The notes under the pieces were generated by a model, which did no database searches, had not been told where the DNA came from, and was given only the letters and a program-made list of their open reading frames with translations. Source: an uncultured Clostridia bacterium (GTDB lineage: Bacteria > Bacillota > Clostridia > Christensenellales > Borkfalkiaceae). Taken from it: a stretch of 64,000 nt of DNA. Location of the stretch: NCBI GenBank assembly GCA_934271255.1, contig CAKQQS010000001.1, positions 186,001 to 250,000 on the forward strand, given 5' to 3'. Shown here piece after piece: positions 16,520 to 26,221 of this stretch. Position numbers and translations under genes: made by a program. The stretch's first letter is position 1. Every line of letters begins with the position of its first letter.

Positions 16520-17317
16520 ATGAGTATCGTTTCAAACATTCAAGTTTTAACGCACAAAACGGAAGATAGCGGTTTTTTATGCTTACACGAAAAAGCGGGA
16601 CATTACATTATTATAATTTTTCAGTCGCAAGTTCTTTTTTCTTACGATATGAAAGATTATTTTACCGTACCGAAAAATAGCATAATAGTATATTCTCCGG
16701 ACAGAATTCAAGCATATCGAGACGATGACAGCATTTTCATCAATAGTTTTTGTATTTTTGATACGACTCCCGATTTTTTTGATAAATTCAATTTTCCGTT
16801 AAACAAAATTATAAGCACGACGAAAGAGTTGGCAGACAGAATTATCTTAAACTTGTCCGGTATGGCGTTTATATTAAACACTAACTATTTTCCCGAAAAA
16901 AGGGCGTTGGTCCCCGAAATGCTGGCAGATGCGTTAAAGATTGTGGAAGAAGCTTACAACACCGGCATCGATAACAGTTTACTCTCAATTATGTATTCCA
17001 TAAGAGAAGACATCTTCAACGATCCTATTCAAAACACTACGAAAATACTTGCTCAAAAAGTCGGGTACAGCGAATCTTATTTTTGCGACAGATATAAAAA
17101 AGTATTCGGTACGACTCCCGGCAGCGATAGACAACAAAGTATTGTTAAAAAGATTAAAAATTATCTTATCTCGACAAACTATCCGCTTGAAAAAATAGCC
17201 GAATTATGTTCTATCGCAAGTACTCCGTTTCTAATTAAAATCTTTAAGAAATACGAACACATTACTCCGCATCAATATCGGTTAAATTATTACAAAGAAA
17301 ACAAAAAAAACGAATAA
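16520..17317 (+). CDS. AraC-family regulator of the GH31/GH51/GH13 island
   Basis: A 265-residue AraC/XylS-type regulator. Residues 1-150 form the presumed cupin-like ligand-binding part, and the C-terminal 100 residues hold two helix-turn-helix units (ILAQKVGYSESYFCDRYKKV, then IAELCSIASTPFLIKIFKKY) ending in ITPHQYRLNYY. The first helix-turn-helix is followed by GTTPGSDRQQ, close to the family norm. It is divergent from GH31 and likely activates GH31, the GH51-ABC-GH13 operon and the repeat protein, and may regulate itself. The gene is markedly AT-rich. No ribosome site precedes the ATG and the -10 box almost touches it, so the mRNA is probably leaderless. The inducer is unknown; an arabino- or gluco-oligosaccharide is plausible from the neighbours. 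Confidence 0.88.
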   Translation: MSIVSNIQVLTHKTEDSGFLCLHEKAGHYIIIIFQSQVLFSYDMKDYFTVPKNSIIVYSPDRIQAYRDDDSIFINSFCIFDTTPDFFDKFNFPLNKIISTTKELADRIILNLSGMAFILNTNYFPEKRALVPEMLADALKIVEEAYNTGIDNSLLSIMYSIREDIFNDPIQNTTKILAQKVGYSESYFCDRYKKVFGTTPGSDRQQSIVKKIKNYLISTNYPLEKIAELCSIASTPFLIKIFKKYEHITPHQYRLNYYKENKKNE

Positions 17318-17355
17318 AAAACCATCGAGCAACCTTAACTCGATGGTTTTTATTT
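17317..17355. terminator. Bidirectional terminator between the AraC gene and the repeat-protein gene
   Basis: A perfect 13-base stem, AAAAACCATCGAG (17317-17329) with CTCGATGGTTTTT (17339-17351), placed between convergent genes; A and T tracts serve both directions. Confidence 0.9.
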
Positions 17356-17361
17356 AGTTAC

Positions 17362-19686
17362 TTATTTTCTTTTCGTTAAAAAAATCCCGGCGCAGACCGC
17401 AACAGCAACGACAGTCATAACGGAAGTTAACGAAACCGTAACGCAACCTTTGGTAGTTTTTTTACCGCAGAACTCACATTTTCCGTTTACATATTTATGA
17501 TCGCCCGTCTTGCCGTATTTTTCACCGCAATTTGCACAAGTGGCGGGTTCGGTACAAGTTGCAACGCCACCCGTATGCGTAGTTGTGGCTTGTTCAACGT
17601 ATCCGCACTTCGTACACGTTCTGTCGTGGCAAGTCGCTTCATCGGTATAAGTGTGGTTGGTAGTAGCGGTTACGATATATCCGCAAACGGTACACGTTCT
17701 GTCGTGACAAGTTACGTCGTCGACGAAAGTATGTTCGGCAGTCGCTTTAACTACTTCACCGCAATTTACACATGTTCTGTCTTCGCAAGCATGATCGTTT
17801 GCATATTCGTGCGAACCGCAGGCCTTTATAATTTCACCGCAAACGGTACACGTTCTATCGTGACAAATCGCATTATCGCCGAAAGTATGTTCGGCAGTCG
17901 CTTTAACTACTTCGCCGCAAACCGTACATTTTCTGTCGTGGCAAACGTGTTCGTCTGCGTATATATGAGCAGCCAACGAGCCATATTTTTCACCGCATTG
18001 CGTACAAGTCGCTTGTTCCGTACAAGTAGCCGTCCCCCCGCTATGTTCGGCAGTTGCCTTAACTAATTCACCGCATGTCGTACAAATCCTGTCGTGGCAA
18101 GCGTATTCGTCTGCAAAGTTATGTTCAACCGTCGCCTTAACTGTTTCACCGCAATTTACACATGTCTTATCCTGACAATCAAATCCTTCTCCAAACGAAT
18201 GCTCTGTCGTAGCGGAGAGCACATAACCGCAATCCAAACAAACCCTGTCGTGGCAAGCGTATTCGTCGGCAAATCTATGTACGTTTACGTCAAAACAACT
18301 AACGTTGGACAGCGCCATGTTGGAAAAGAAACCTTTAAACCCGAAATAGGAATGGGCAACATCGCTTGCAACAGCCGACGTGATGTCGTATTCAAAGAAC
18401 ATTCGTTCAATACTGCCGTAATATATACGAAGTTTTACACCGCCGTCTGTCTTTGTTACTCTAAATATTATATCATGCCCTTCGTTTGCCGTTAAATCTC
18501 TGAAATAAGTTTCCTTAATTCCGTATATGACGCTACCTACACCCGTACCGACTTGCCCTTCCGCAACGTGAGAAGAGTATTTCATGGCAGTTGCGTCATC
18601 GAAACACGAGCCAACGTACATGTTTGTCCAATCTCCGTTGTTACCGTAAAATATGATAGCGGTTTTACCGCCGGTTTCACCGTTTTCTACGCCGTACGTA
18701 AACGTTACGGGATTATCCGTTACGCTTCTCATAGCAAAATGATATCTATACGCAAAGTCCGTTACGGACTCGTCAACCGTAGGAACCGTCTTTACCGCAA
18801 GGTTAAACGGATCGGGGTCAGGTTGAGGTATCGTACAAACGGTAACTCCTCCGTCAATATGAAAATCTACTAAATCGTAAACACCTGCATTTACCCAATT
18901 CGATTGTTTTTTGACGTAAGTTTCAACGTTAGAAACGGTATAAGCGGAATCTTGTATATGAACACCTATAAACGATCTCTCGACAAGATTTACGGCATCA
19001 ACGTCGGAAGTAATCTTAAACGTATAGAAAGTCGCCGCACCTTGGCCATAGTAGATTTTAATTAAAGTTCCGTCTGCAACTTTCATAACTCTAACTATAA
19101 AATCATGTCCGTATTCGCTCATCATAGGATTCAGATACCATTCTTCGCCGAAGCCTATTATAGCGGAAGCGCCTACTCCGCCTTCATAACCAAATTGCGA
19201 TTCGGCAGCTCCAAAAGGTCCCCAACCCGGATTATAGGCAACGTTTGCGCTATATTTAACGTTGTCATCTGTTTTCGAAAAAGATTCACCGTTAACAATT
19301 GCGTTGCTCCAATTGTTGCCGTTGCCGTAAAAGGTCATATTTACTTGACCGACGTCCATTATGCCATACGCCAAAAAGAACGGGCTGTCTTGACTGGGCG
19401 ATTCCGAAAAATTAATGTGAAACTTGTAGGCAAAATCCGTCGTCCCTTCCGGAACGTTAGCAAAGGCAATCGCATCGGGATTTATGCCACGCTTACCGAA
19501 ACAGTCAACGGTAACGGAACCGTTCTCATTAACGTTATAACTGTTTCTGTCATTAGACCAACTCACCTCGGTCCAATTGCTTTGCGCTTCGCCGTTTTCG
19601 GCATCCGCAAAACAAAGCATCGAAGCGGGAATTATCATTATTGCCGTTACGAACGACAATATGATTAAAAGTAATGCTTTTCTCAT
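17362..19686 (-). CDS. Secreted, membrane-anchored protein with two lectin-like modules and a His/Cys repeat array
   Basis: Function unknown. The 774-residue protein starts with a Sec signal peptide (residues 1-28, ending SMLCFADAEN). Two homologous beta-rich modules follow, about residues 35-255 and 265-465; both contain FYGNNG/FYGNGN-type and GHDFIVRV/GHDIIFRV-type strings, pointing to an internal duplication of a concanavalin-like domain. Residues 470-729 are ten exact 26-residue repeats of pattern H-x(7,8)-C-x(4,5)-C-x2-C-G. The end is KGC, a membrane helix and LTKRK, similar to the anchor of the protein at 27591. AGGAGGAG precedes the ATG. The gene has its own regulator-like motif upstream and follows the GH13 gene, so it is likely a surface glycan-binding or spacer protein of the same regulon; that is inferred. 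Confidence 0.8.
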   Translation of the reverse strand: MRKALLLIILSFVTAIMIIPASMLCFADAENGEAQSNWTEVSWSNDRNSYNVNENGSVTVDCFGKRGINPDAIAFANVPEGTTDFAYKFHINFSESPSQDSPFFLAYGIMDVGQVNMTFYGNGNNWSNAIVNGESFSKTDDNVKYSANVAYNPGWGPFGAAESQFGYEGGVGASAIIGFGEEWYLNPMMSEYGHDFIVRVMKVADGTLIKIYYGQGAATFYTFKITSDVDAVNLVERSFIGVHIQDSAYTVSNVETYVKKQSNWVNAGVYDLVDFHIDGGVTVCTIPQPDPDPFNLAVKTVPTVDESVTDFAYRYHFAMRSVTDNPVTFTYGVENGETGGKTAIIFYGNNGDWTNMYVGSCFDDATAMKYSSHVAEGQVGTGVGSVIYGIKETYFRDLTANEGHDIIFRVTKTDGGVKLRIYYGSIERMFFEYDITSAVASDVAHSYFGFKGFFSNMALSNVSCFDVNVHRFADEYACHDRVCLDCGYVLSATTEHSFGEGFDCQDKTCVNCGETVKATVEHNFADEYACHDRICTTCGELVKATAEHSGGTATCTEQATCTQCGEKYGSLAAHIYADEHVCHDRKCTVCGEVVKATAEHTFGDNAICHDRTCTVCGEIIKACGSHEYANDHACEDRTCVNCGEVVKATAEHTFVDDVTCHDRTCTVCGYIVTATTNHTYTDEATCHDRTCTKCGYVEQATTTHTGGVATCTEPATCANCGEKYGKTGDHKYVNGKCEFCGKKTTKGCVTVSLTSVMTVVAVAVCAGIFLTKRK
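17500..18279 (-). repeat. Coding array of ten 78-base (26-residue) His/Cys repeats
   Basis: Unit starts are histidine codons at 18279 down to 17577; the next partial unit starts at 17499, so the array is exactly 10 x 78 bases. Typical units begin HTFVDDVTCHDRTCTVCG. Units 4 and 10 are a second subtype (HSGG/HTGG, ATCT, CGEKYG). Confidence 0.92.
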
Positions 19687-19770
19687 TTTCTCCTCCTATA
19701 TATTCGTGGTATCGTCACACGTTTTCTCTACATTAAAGTTTAAACTATAAATAAAATAATTACAATATAT

Positions 19771-19803
19771 GATTTATCACAAAAATTACTCTATTTATTG
19801 ATT
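19771..19803. promoter_or_regulatory. Candidate AraC operator upstream of the repeat-protein gene
   Basis: AAATTACTCTATTTATTGAT (19783-19802) matches the motif upstream of GH31 and of the GH51 operon. ATTTAT occurs at 19772 and again at 19793, 21 bases apart. The motif lies about 100 bases before the ATG at 19686. Confidence 0.5.
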
Positions 19804-19807
19804 TTTG

Positions 19808-22800
19808 TTACAAAACGGTGATTTCTACATAATCGTATTCACATCTATTGTTGCCGACAGAAAGAGAAATATACCCCGTCATGTCGTCATTTTCGTCGGC
19901 TACGAATCTTCCGCCCGCTCCGCCGAGATTCCAAGCAACGACACGGTCTTTAACCCTCAAAGTTAAAATTACGAATCCTTCCGCATCTGCAACGCCGACA
20001 GCCCTATCGCCGGTCAAATCCGTTTGATAATACAAACACGCAACGTTACCGGGATACATAACTATCCAAAATTGAGATCTTGCTCCAACGCTCGGTTTTG
20101 CAAACTGCATACCTACCCATGCGCCGCCACCTATGTTTTCAAGGATTTTAAACCGCATTTTCAACTCGAAGTCGGTATATTTACCGCTTGCAATGGCAAC
20201 CCCCGCATCCCAGTTTGTAGGCTCGTAACCGTTTATAAACAAATGTCCGTTCTTGATATAGTTTGCGCCCGAATAGCCAATCAAAGTTTCGTACGCTTTT
20301 TTGTCCGTAAAATCATTTCTATAATTTTTGCCGTCTTCAAGGCTCGGCTCGGGCGTAGGCGGCATCGGCATGCTCAAAACCATATTCTTATACAAATCTA
20401 ATTGCATAAAGTTTTCGTTTTTGCCGAGTCCGTGTCCCCTTATTGCGCCGAGTCTTACGTTTGCGTTATAAGTGAAAAAACCGAAAGTACCGGAACGCAA
20501 CGTCTTATCCGTATAACTATATTCAAGAGTCAAATCTTTATATGAATAGTTTCCTTCTTCTTTATAGTTTGCCGTATAAATTGACAATTTTCTATTTTGA
20601 TATACTACTAATACGTAGCAACTCGATACATTCGTTATAGAAGTTGCGGTATTTTCCAACTTCCACGCGCCGTTAATAAATACGCTTAATTGCCCTCTTG
20701 TATTTATTCTTACCGCAATACCGTTTCGAAGATGAGGCGCTCCCGCAGTAACTCCGAATGCAAAATCAAAATATCCGCGATTGAAAGAACTTATAGGACT
20801 TAACATCAAGTTATAAGATACGGCAAAATCGCTTACCGCGACGTCTTGCATGGTGGCGTAATTATAAGTTGCGTTGGACAACTCTAAATCTGTCAAAGAT
20901 TCTTGTATTTCGTTTTCAACGTTATATACGCTTCCCGTACCTATGAAAATGTTTCCGCCAGGCTCAAACACGTTATAGTTGTATAATTCATACGCAACGT
21001 TGTTTGAAAGCCATGCAAAATAACCGTTTGTATCCGTCAATCCGTCATAGTACAAAATAAGGTCGGGGTTGTCTTTTTCGTAAAGAGCCAACACGGATTT
21101 TCTTACTATCAGATTAAACGTGATTTTTCGTCCTTCTTTCAAAGAGGTTTGACCTTCTTTCAACACGCCGCCGTCTTTTGAAACAAGTTTTACCTTGCCG
21201 TCTGCGTATATCTTTATTTGATATCCGTCGATATCATCGATAACGCTTCTTGCAAAAGTTACCCCAAAATAGGCTTTTTCGCTCAAATGAATAGCCGTTA
21301 GATTTACGGTAAACGTCGAAGTAAAGTCGCTTATCTTTTTGGTCGTATAATTGTAAAGAGTGTTTCTCGCATCGTCATCCGTTTGCGCTATACCGCCTTT
21401 AATGTATTTCCATTCCCCTCCCAAAACACCGAACGTGTTTTCCGTAAACTTGGAATTAACTTTAAACGAAATATCTCCTACGTAATAATTGTCGGCCAAC
21501 TCTTCGCCTGTCGTCGACGAGCCGTAACACCAGTAATCCACCATCAGGTTGCTATCGCCCGAATTGACGACTCCTGCGTATACGGAAGAATAATTTACAT
21601 ACACTTCTCCTATGTCGTAATAAGTTTCTCCGTCAATGCTGTACAAACCCTTGTATTTTGCTCCCGTTTTTTGCATCTGCAACGTTATCTCGCCGATTAC
21701 GTCGTCTACGGAATCGTAAACGCACAGTTTACCGTTTACTACCTGCCCGATAACGAGTTTTGTTTTGTTGCCGTTAAAATATCTACCGACGACTATATAA
21801 TCGTCTTCGCTCTGCATTACGGTAAGTCCGGCAACGTCGCCCGGTTTTATAGGAACGTAATCAACTTTCGCTTTGTGAGTAAAGTCGATATAATGTCCTC
21901 TGTTTACTACAAAAGTTTCTTGTTCGTTTCCTGATATTTCAAGTTTACCATTCTTTAAAGTTACGTTTTTCCTGTCGCCGAACACTATCGCGCCCGAGCC
22001 TAAACTCTTTTCAAAATCGCTGCCCGTTTGCTCGGGTAATTTTTCTAATACAAGTTTCATCGAAGTCTCCCCTTTTAAAGGAAGGACTCCGAGTAAAATC
22101 TCATAACCGAAATCCAGTGTGTTTGCAAACGACTTTACTTCTTTACCGTCGAAATACGTTCTTAAAACATTCTCGCTCGTTCTTGCAACTTTAATCTCTT
22201 TTGCGTCGTTTAGTTTTACCTCTGCAATCTCTTTATCGTTTATAACTAATTTAGCGTTGCCGTCTTCAACGGCGATTGCGTAGTAATCGTTTGTCAAAAC
22301 GTCTTTTATAATAAGCGCATAACCGCCATTCTTTGATGCTTCGCAACTTGCTATCGCATAATTGTTAAAACCTTTTGTGCAAAGCATTTTACTATCGCGA
22401 TTTAAGGATTGCTCGCCGATAACGGCATACCCACTCTCGCCTGTCGAAACAAAAGAGCCGCTTCCGTTGCCGCATATATTATATTCGTTTCTATAAGCAC
22501 CGCTTTTTCCCGTAACAAGTACGGCTCCGACGGGATTGATGTCTATTACAACTTTACCTTTGTTTACTCTGTACGTTCTGCCTGTCAAATAATCGGTCAA
22601 CAGCGTGCCGTCTTTAATAGAAAGTCTAGTTACGTCTAACTCAAAATCTTTAACTAAAACGTCATTCTTATTTACCAAAGTTATACAAGCATCATCGTTA
22701 AATCTTGCGTATGCAAATATATCGTACGGATTGTTTGCTCCTTCGGCATATAACTCCATATACGCTCCCGTAGTGTACTCATCGTTATATTCTTTTCTCA

Positions 22801-24433
22801 ATTCCGTCATCGAAGAAACAAAGTTGTATAAATACCAGTTCCAAGTACTTTCGTCCCAATTCATCGATTGATCGAAAGAATATAATCTTGAAAAATATTT
22901 ATCGTCGGGTCTTTCAAGCCCTATTTCTTCACCGTAATATATAACCGGCGAGCCGATATACGTCATTTGAATTAACTCGGCTGAGGCAAACTTAACTACG
23001 TTATGTCCTAATTTATCAAAAAGCCTTTGGTAGTCGTGAGAAGTCAAATGATTATAATTTGCGTTCGCTACGTTTCTCGGTACCCCGTACGTTTCCGTTC
23101 TTAAAGCGACGGACAAATTGCTTGCGTTTGAAATGTCCGATACCCAATTTTCTACCGCCGATAAAAACGAATAGTTCCATTTCCCGTCTAAAATACCATC
23201 GGTAAGTTGATTTTCTTCGGCATGTTCGGATATGTATAAAACTTCTTCGCTCGCTTTTTTGATATACGGTCTTATATCGGCAAGTATTTGAGTAGCCGTT
23301 CCCCAATTTTCTATATCGCTTCCCCTGAGCGTGTTGCCTATATCCATTCTCCATGCGTCTATCGCATATTTAAGAATGTACGTCATTATAACCGACTCGT
23401 CGCTTGAATAAAAGTACTCTCTCGATACTTTCTTGGAAAAATCCACTATGGGGCCGCCCCAACCGCTATCAATCGGGTTACCGTCTTCGTCGTATAACAC
23501 AACGTCTTGTCCGTCGTAAAGTTTTGGATATCTGCCCGTAACGTTATAGACTATGTTATTTACGTTAACGTATTGAATCACCGCATCTAACATTATCTTG
23601 ATGTCGGAATCATGTAAAGCGGTAATATATTTTTCAAACAACTCGTCGCTACCGTAAGCCGAATCTATACCAAACATATCGTACGCACCGTAGCCTGCGT
23701 TATGTTGAGTTACCCAAATAGGATTTATGAAAGACGCCGTAACGTTTAATCCGCTTAAATAATCGACTTTCGACATAAGTCCTAACATATCTCCGCCGAA
23801 ATACTCGGAAGCGGAAGCATGTACTCCACCCCACGGATTATCTATACTGCCGCCCGTTTTGTCGTTCAAAGTGTTTTTGTTGTAAAACGAATCGGGCATT
23901 ATTGAATACCATACGGCCCCTTGGCTCCATTCGGGAACATGAAAGTCGGGTATTACAAACCAATCTCCTCCCACGCTATACGGCTCTTCATCGCTTACTC
24001 CTTCGGTGTCAAACCAAACTGTTTCCGCCTTATTCTTTAATTCGAAATGATATCTGTAACTCGCTTGATTTTTAGGTATTGCGCCTACCCAATAATCGTA
24101 TTTTTTGTTTACGTCCGTTTTCTCATAATACATTTTAGCCGTATAAAAATAGGCGTCTTGAAAACTTGATTTTAAGTCAAAAGAGTATTTAATATTAACC
24201 GATTGAGCAAGTCCCCTTTTTACTTTTATTCTTATCGTAACGTCATCGTCTTTTGTCGGTTGTAGCGGCGCAAAGTATTCCCCCGCTTGATCGTGAAAAA
24301 TGTCTTCGCTGTAAAAATAGTCCTTTACGTGCTTATTGCTGAGTCCGCCCCCGCTTTTACTACAAGCGACAACGCCTATCGACGAAACGAGTATGATAAC
24401 TAAAATCGTTATTGCAAGCAATTGCTTTTTCAT
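19808..24433 (-). CDS. Extracellular GH13 alpha-amylase-family lipoprotein with several concanavalin-like C-terminal modules
   Basis: A 1541-residue surface lipoprotein: signal peptide with lipobox VVAC (lipidated C24), an N-terminal CBM-like domain (about 40-150), then a GH13 barrel with nucleophile D364 (AWRMDIGN), acid/base E403 (LYISEHAEE) and transition-state D467 (LTSHDYQR). Conserved region I is unusual, reading IMLDAVIQYVN without the normal DxxxNH. After about residue 660 there are roughly four beta-rich modules resembling concanavalin/LamG or GH43-C2 domains. It probably cleaves alpha-glucans outside the cell and feeds the adjacent importer. It starts 13 bases after the MalG-type permease gene and is the last gene of the operon. 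The exact bond specificity is uncertain. Confidence 0.85.
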   Translation of the reverse strand: MKKQLLAITILVIILVSSIGVVACSKSGGGLSNKHVKDYFYSEDIFHDQAGEYFAPLQPTKDDDVTIRIKVKRGLAQSVNIKYSFDLKSSFQDAYFYTAKMYYEKTDVNKKYDYWVGAIPKNQASYRYHFELKNKAETVWFDTEGVSDEEPYSVGGDWFVIPDFHVPEWSQGAVWYSIMPDSFYNKNTLNDKTGGSIDNPWGGVHASASEYFGGDMLGLMSKVDYLSGLNVTASFINPIWVTQHNAGYGAYDMFGIDSAYGSDELFEKYITALHDSDIKIMLDAVIQYVNVNNIVYNVTGRYPKLYDGQDVVLYDEDGNPIDSGWGGPIVDFSKKVSREYFYSSDESVIMTYILKYAIDAWRMDIGNTLRGSDIENWGTATQILADIRPYIKKASEEVLYISEHAEENQLTDGILDGKWNYSFLSAVENWVSDISNASNLSVALRTETYGVPRNVANANYNHLTSHDYQRLFDKLGHNVVKFASAELIQMTYIGSPVIYYGEEIGLERPDDKYFSRLYSFDQSMNWDESTWNWYLYNFVSSMTELRKEYNDEYTTGAYMELYAEGANNPYDIFAYARFNDDACITLVNKNDVLVKDFELDVTRLSIKDGTLLTDYLTGRTYRVNKGKVVIDINPVGAVLVTGKSGAYRNEYNICGNGSGSFVSTGESGYAVIGEQSLNRDSKMLCTKGFNNYAIASCEASKNGGYALIIKDVLTNDYYAIAVEDGNAKLVINDKEIAEVKLNDAKEIKVARTSENVLRTYFDGKEVKSFANTLDFGYEILLGVLPLKGETSMKLVLEKLPEQTGSDFEKSLGSGAIVFGDRKNVTLKNGKLEISGNEQETFVVNRGHYIDFTHKAKVDYVPIKPGDVAGLTVMQSEDDYIVVGRYFNGNKTKLVIGQVVNGKLCVYDSVDDVIGEITLQMQKTGAKYKGLYSIDGETYYDIGEVYVNYSSVYAGVVNSGDSNLMVDYWCYGSSTTGEELADNYYVGDISFKVNSKFTENTFGVLGGEWKYIKGGIAQTDDDARNTLYNYTTKKISDFTSTFTVNLTAIHLSEKAYFGVTFARSVIDDIDGYQIKIYADGKVKLVSKDGGVLKEGQTSLKEGRKITFNLIVRKSVLALYEKDNPDLILYYDGLTDTNGYFAWLSNNVAYELYNYNVFEPGGNIFIGTGSVYNVENEIQESLTDLELSNATYNYATMQDVAVSDFAVSYNLMLSPISSFNRGYFDFAFGVTAGAPHLRNGIAVRINTRGQLSVFINGAWKLENTATSITNVSSCYVLVVYQNRKLSIYTANYKEEGNYSYKDLTLEYSYTDKTLRSGTFGFFTYNANVRLGAIRGHGLGKNENFMQLDLYKNMVLSMPMPPTPEPSLEDGKNYRNDFTDKKAYETLIGYSGANYIKNGHLFINGYEPTNWDAGVAIASGKYTDFELKMRFKILENIGGGAWVGMQFAKPSVGARSQFWIVMYPGNVACLYYQTDLTGDRAVGVADAEGFVILTLRVKDRVVAWNLGGAGGRFVADENDDMTGYISLSVGNNRCEYDYVEITVL

Positions 24434-24446
24434 ATTTTTTCTCCTT

Positions 24447-25310
24447 TTATCCCTTTATCGCTCCTACCGCCATACCTTGCATAAAGTATTTTGAACAAAA
24501 ACAATATACTATTACTATCGGTATCGTCATAATCGTCAATCCTGCGCAGTACTGTCCGAAATACATGACGTCCGACGCCCTGTAACCTACTATCATCAAA
24601 GGCAACGTCTGAGCCTTCGGGTTGCCTATAACCGTAATTAACGGCCAAAAGAAATCACTCCAACTTGCTTGAAACTGCATAATCGCAACCATCGACAAAA
24701 CAGGAACGAGCATAGGCAAATCTATTTTTAAAAATACGTGTTTCAATTTTGCGCCGTCTAAGAACGCCGCTTCGTGCAACTCAATAGGAATGAGTTTTGC
24801 AAAACCGCTACCCATAATTATTCCCAGCCCCGATAACGATATTACGGACGGAATAAGCAAAACGGAAAACCTACCTAATAAGTTCATCTTTGAATACATT
24901 AAGTACAAAGGCAAATACACCATTTCACCACTGAAAAACATAGTCGAAATTGCAATTATATACAATATTCCATGTCCTTTAAACTTTACTACCCCTATGC
25001 CGAACGAGGTCAAAGCCGTCCATAAAACAGTACATATCACACTGAATCCCGACACCCAAACGCTATTCAACATAGAATCTAAAATGTTCTTTCTCATCAA
25101 CACTTCCGAATAATTTTTAAACGCCAAATGCCCAAAATCTATGCCGTATGGATTCTTGATATATGTTTTGTAACTTTTAAGAGACGTCGATAAAACAAAA
25201 TATAACGGAAACAAAACCAAAAAGGCTATCAACGACAAAACCAACGCAAGTATTACGTTTGCGATTATCTTGCTTATCATGCTTCTAGTTTCGATACTCA
25301 ATCTTTTCAT
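24447..25310 (-). CDS. Sugar ABC transporter permease, MalG type
   Basis: A 287-residue inner-membrane permease with about six helices, starting with a cytoplasmic tail and a first long helix (ILALVLSLIAFLVLFPLYFV). The EAA loop that docks the ATPase reads HEAAFLDGAKLKHVFLKIDL, the form seen in MalG/AraQ-like carbohydrate permeases. It overlaps the MalF-type gene by 4 bases (ATGA), showing they form one transporter. No ATPase gene is present in the window, so the complex probably borrows a shared MsmK/UgpC-type ATPase, as is common in Bacillota. The substrate is inferred from GH51 and GH13 neighbours: arabino- or malto-oligosaccharides. Confidence 0.92.
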   Translation of the reverse strand: MKRLSIETRSMISKIIANVILALVLSLIAFLVLFPLYFVLSTSLKSYKTYIKNPYGIDFGHLAFKNYSEVLMRKNILDSMLNSVWVSGFSVICTVLWTALTSFGIGVVKFKGHGILYIIAISTMFFSGEMVYLPLYLMYSKMNLLGRFSVLLIPSVISLSGLGIIMGSGFAKLIPIELHEAAFLDGAKLKHVFLKIDLPMLVPVLSMVAIMQFQASWSDFFWPLITVIGNPKAQTLPLMIVGYRASDVMYFGQYCAGLTIMTIPIVIVYCFCSKYFMQGMAVGAIKG

Positions 25311-26215
25311 TTTTCTTTCCTGTCCATAAGTTTATTTACCGTTATGGTTAAACCGGCTATAATGATCGCAAGCATTATAGACATTGTAACCGACCTCGAT
25401 AGCGAAATGTCAAAAACGTTTTTATTGCCGAGCCCCGCCCTGAATATCAACACGCTTACCGGCGTGAGTTTTGTCGTCATGGATCCGTTTGTCTGGAATA
25501 AATAGAACAAATCGAACGTCTTTATCCCGCCGATAAAGGATTGTAAAACGTTAATTACGGAAGCGCTCCAAGTAAGCGGAAATATGATTTTCATCATTAT
25601 TCTAAACTTGTTTGCGCCGTCAAGCCCCGCGCTCTCGACTATATCCTTAGAAACGGCGTTCATATTTACGAAATAAATAACCATCGTAATTCCCAGATAA
25701 CGCCAAGTATTTACAAATATTATTACAGCAAACGCAAGTTCTTTCGACCCGCCCAACCATTGTTTGGCAGGGCTTGTCAAGCCTAAAACCATATTGAGTA
25801 ATCCATACTCGTCTCCCGCAAAAACGAGCAACCACATCGCCGATATTACGGCAGCGGGAAGTACTACGGGAAGATAAATTATCGTTTTGAACACGCCTTG
25901 CAAACGCTTTGTCAAAAAGTAAAGCATTACCGCAACCAAAAAGCCGAGCACAGTCTGTAAAACAGTCGATATTACCGAAAAAGTTAAACTTACGAGCAAG
26001 GAACTCCAAAAACCGTTTTCCGGTTTAAACACCCATTTATAATTATCAAAACCGATAAAATGAAGTTTATCTATATTCAGTTTCGTATCCGTAAAACTAA
26101 GTATCAAAGAGAATACTAACGGATAAAACACCGTGAATAGTATCGCTATGACCGTTTGCGAGCAAATGAGCCACCCCTTTAAATTACGGTGTTTAATCAA
26201 AAGATCTTCTTTCAT
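25307..26215 (-). CDS. Sugar ABC transporter permease, MalF type
   Basis: A 302-residue permease with about six membrane helices. The EAA motif is VESAGLDGANKFRIMMKIIF, located in the last third as in MalF/AraP/UgpA-like proteins. It starts 6 bases after the binding-protein gene and overlaps the MalG-type gene by 4 bases, so gene order and coupling follow the usual binding protein-MalF-MalG layout. It should form the membrane channel with the product of 24447-25310. The ribosome site (AAAAAGAA) is weak, consistent with coupling to the preceding gene. Specificity cannot be read from the permease. Confidence 0.92.
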   Translation of the reverse strand: MKEDLLIKHRNLKGWLICSQTVIAILFTVFYPLVFSLILSFTDTKLNIDKLHFIGFDNYKWVFKPENGFWSSLLVSLTFSVISTVLQTVLGFLVAVMLYFLTKRLQGVFKTIIYLPVVLPAAVISAMWLLVFAGDEYGLLNMVLGLTSPAKQWLGGSKELAFAVIIFVNTWRYLGITMVIYFVNMNAVSKDIVESAGLDGANKFRIMMKIIFPLTWSASVINVLQSFIGGIKTFDLFYLFQTNGSMTTKLTPVSVLIFRAGLGNKNVFDISLSRSVTMSIMLAIIIAGLTITVNKLMDRKEK

Positions 26216-26221
26216 TTCTTT

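Noticed and set aside
24447..26215. Missing ABC ATPase as a sign of a broken transporter
   Set aside because: Sugar importers of this class in Bacillota commonly share one ATPase encoded elsewhere, so absence is not evidence of decay.
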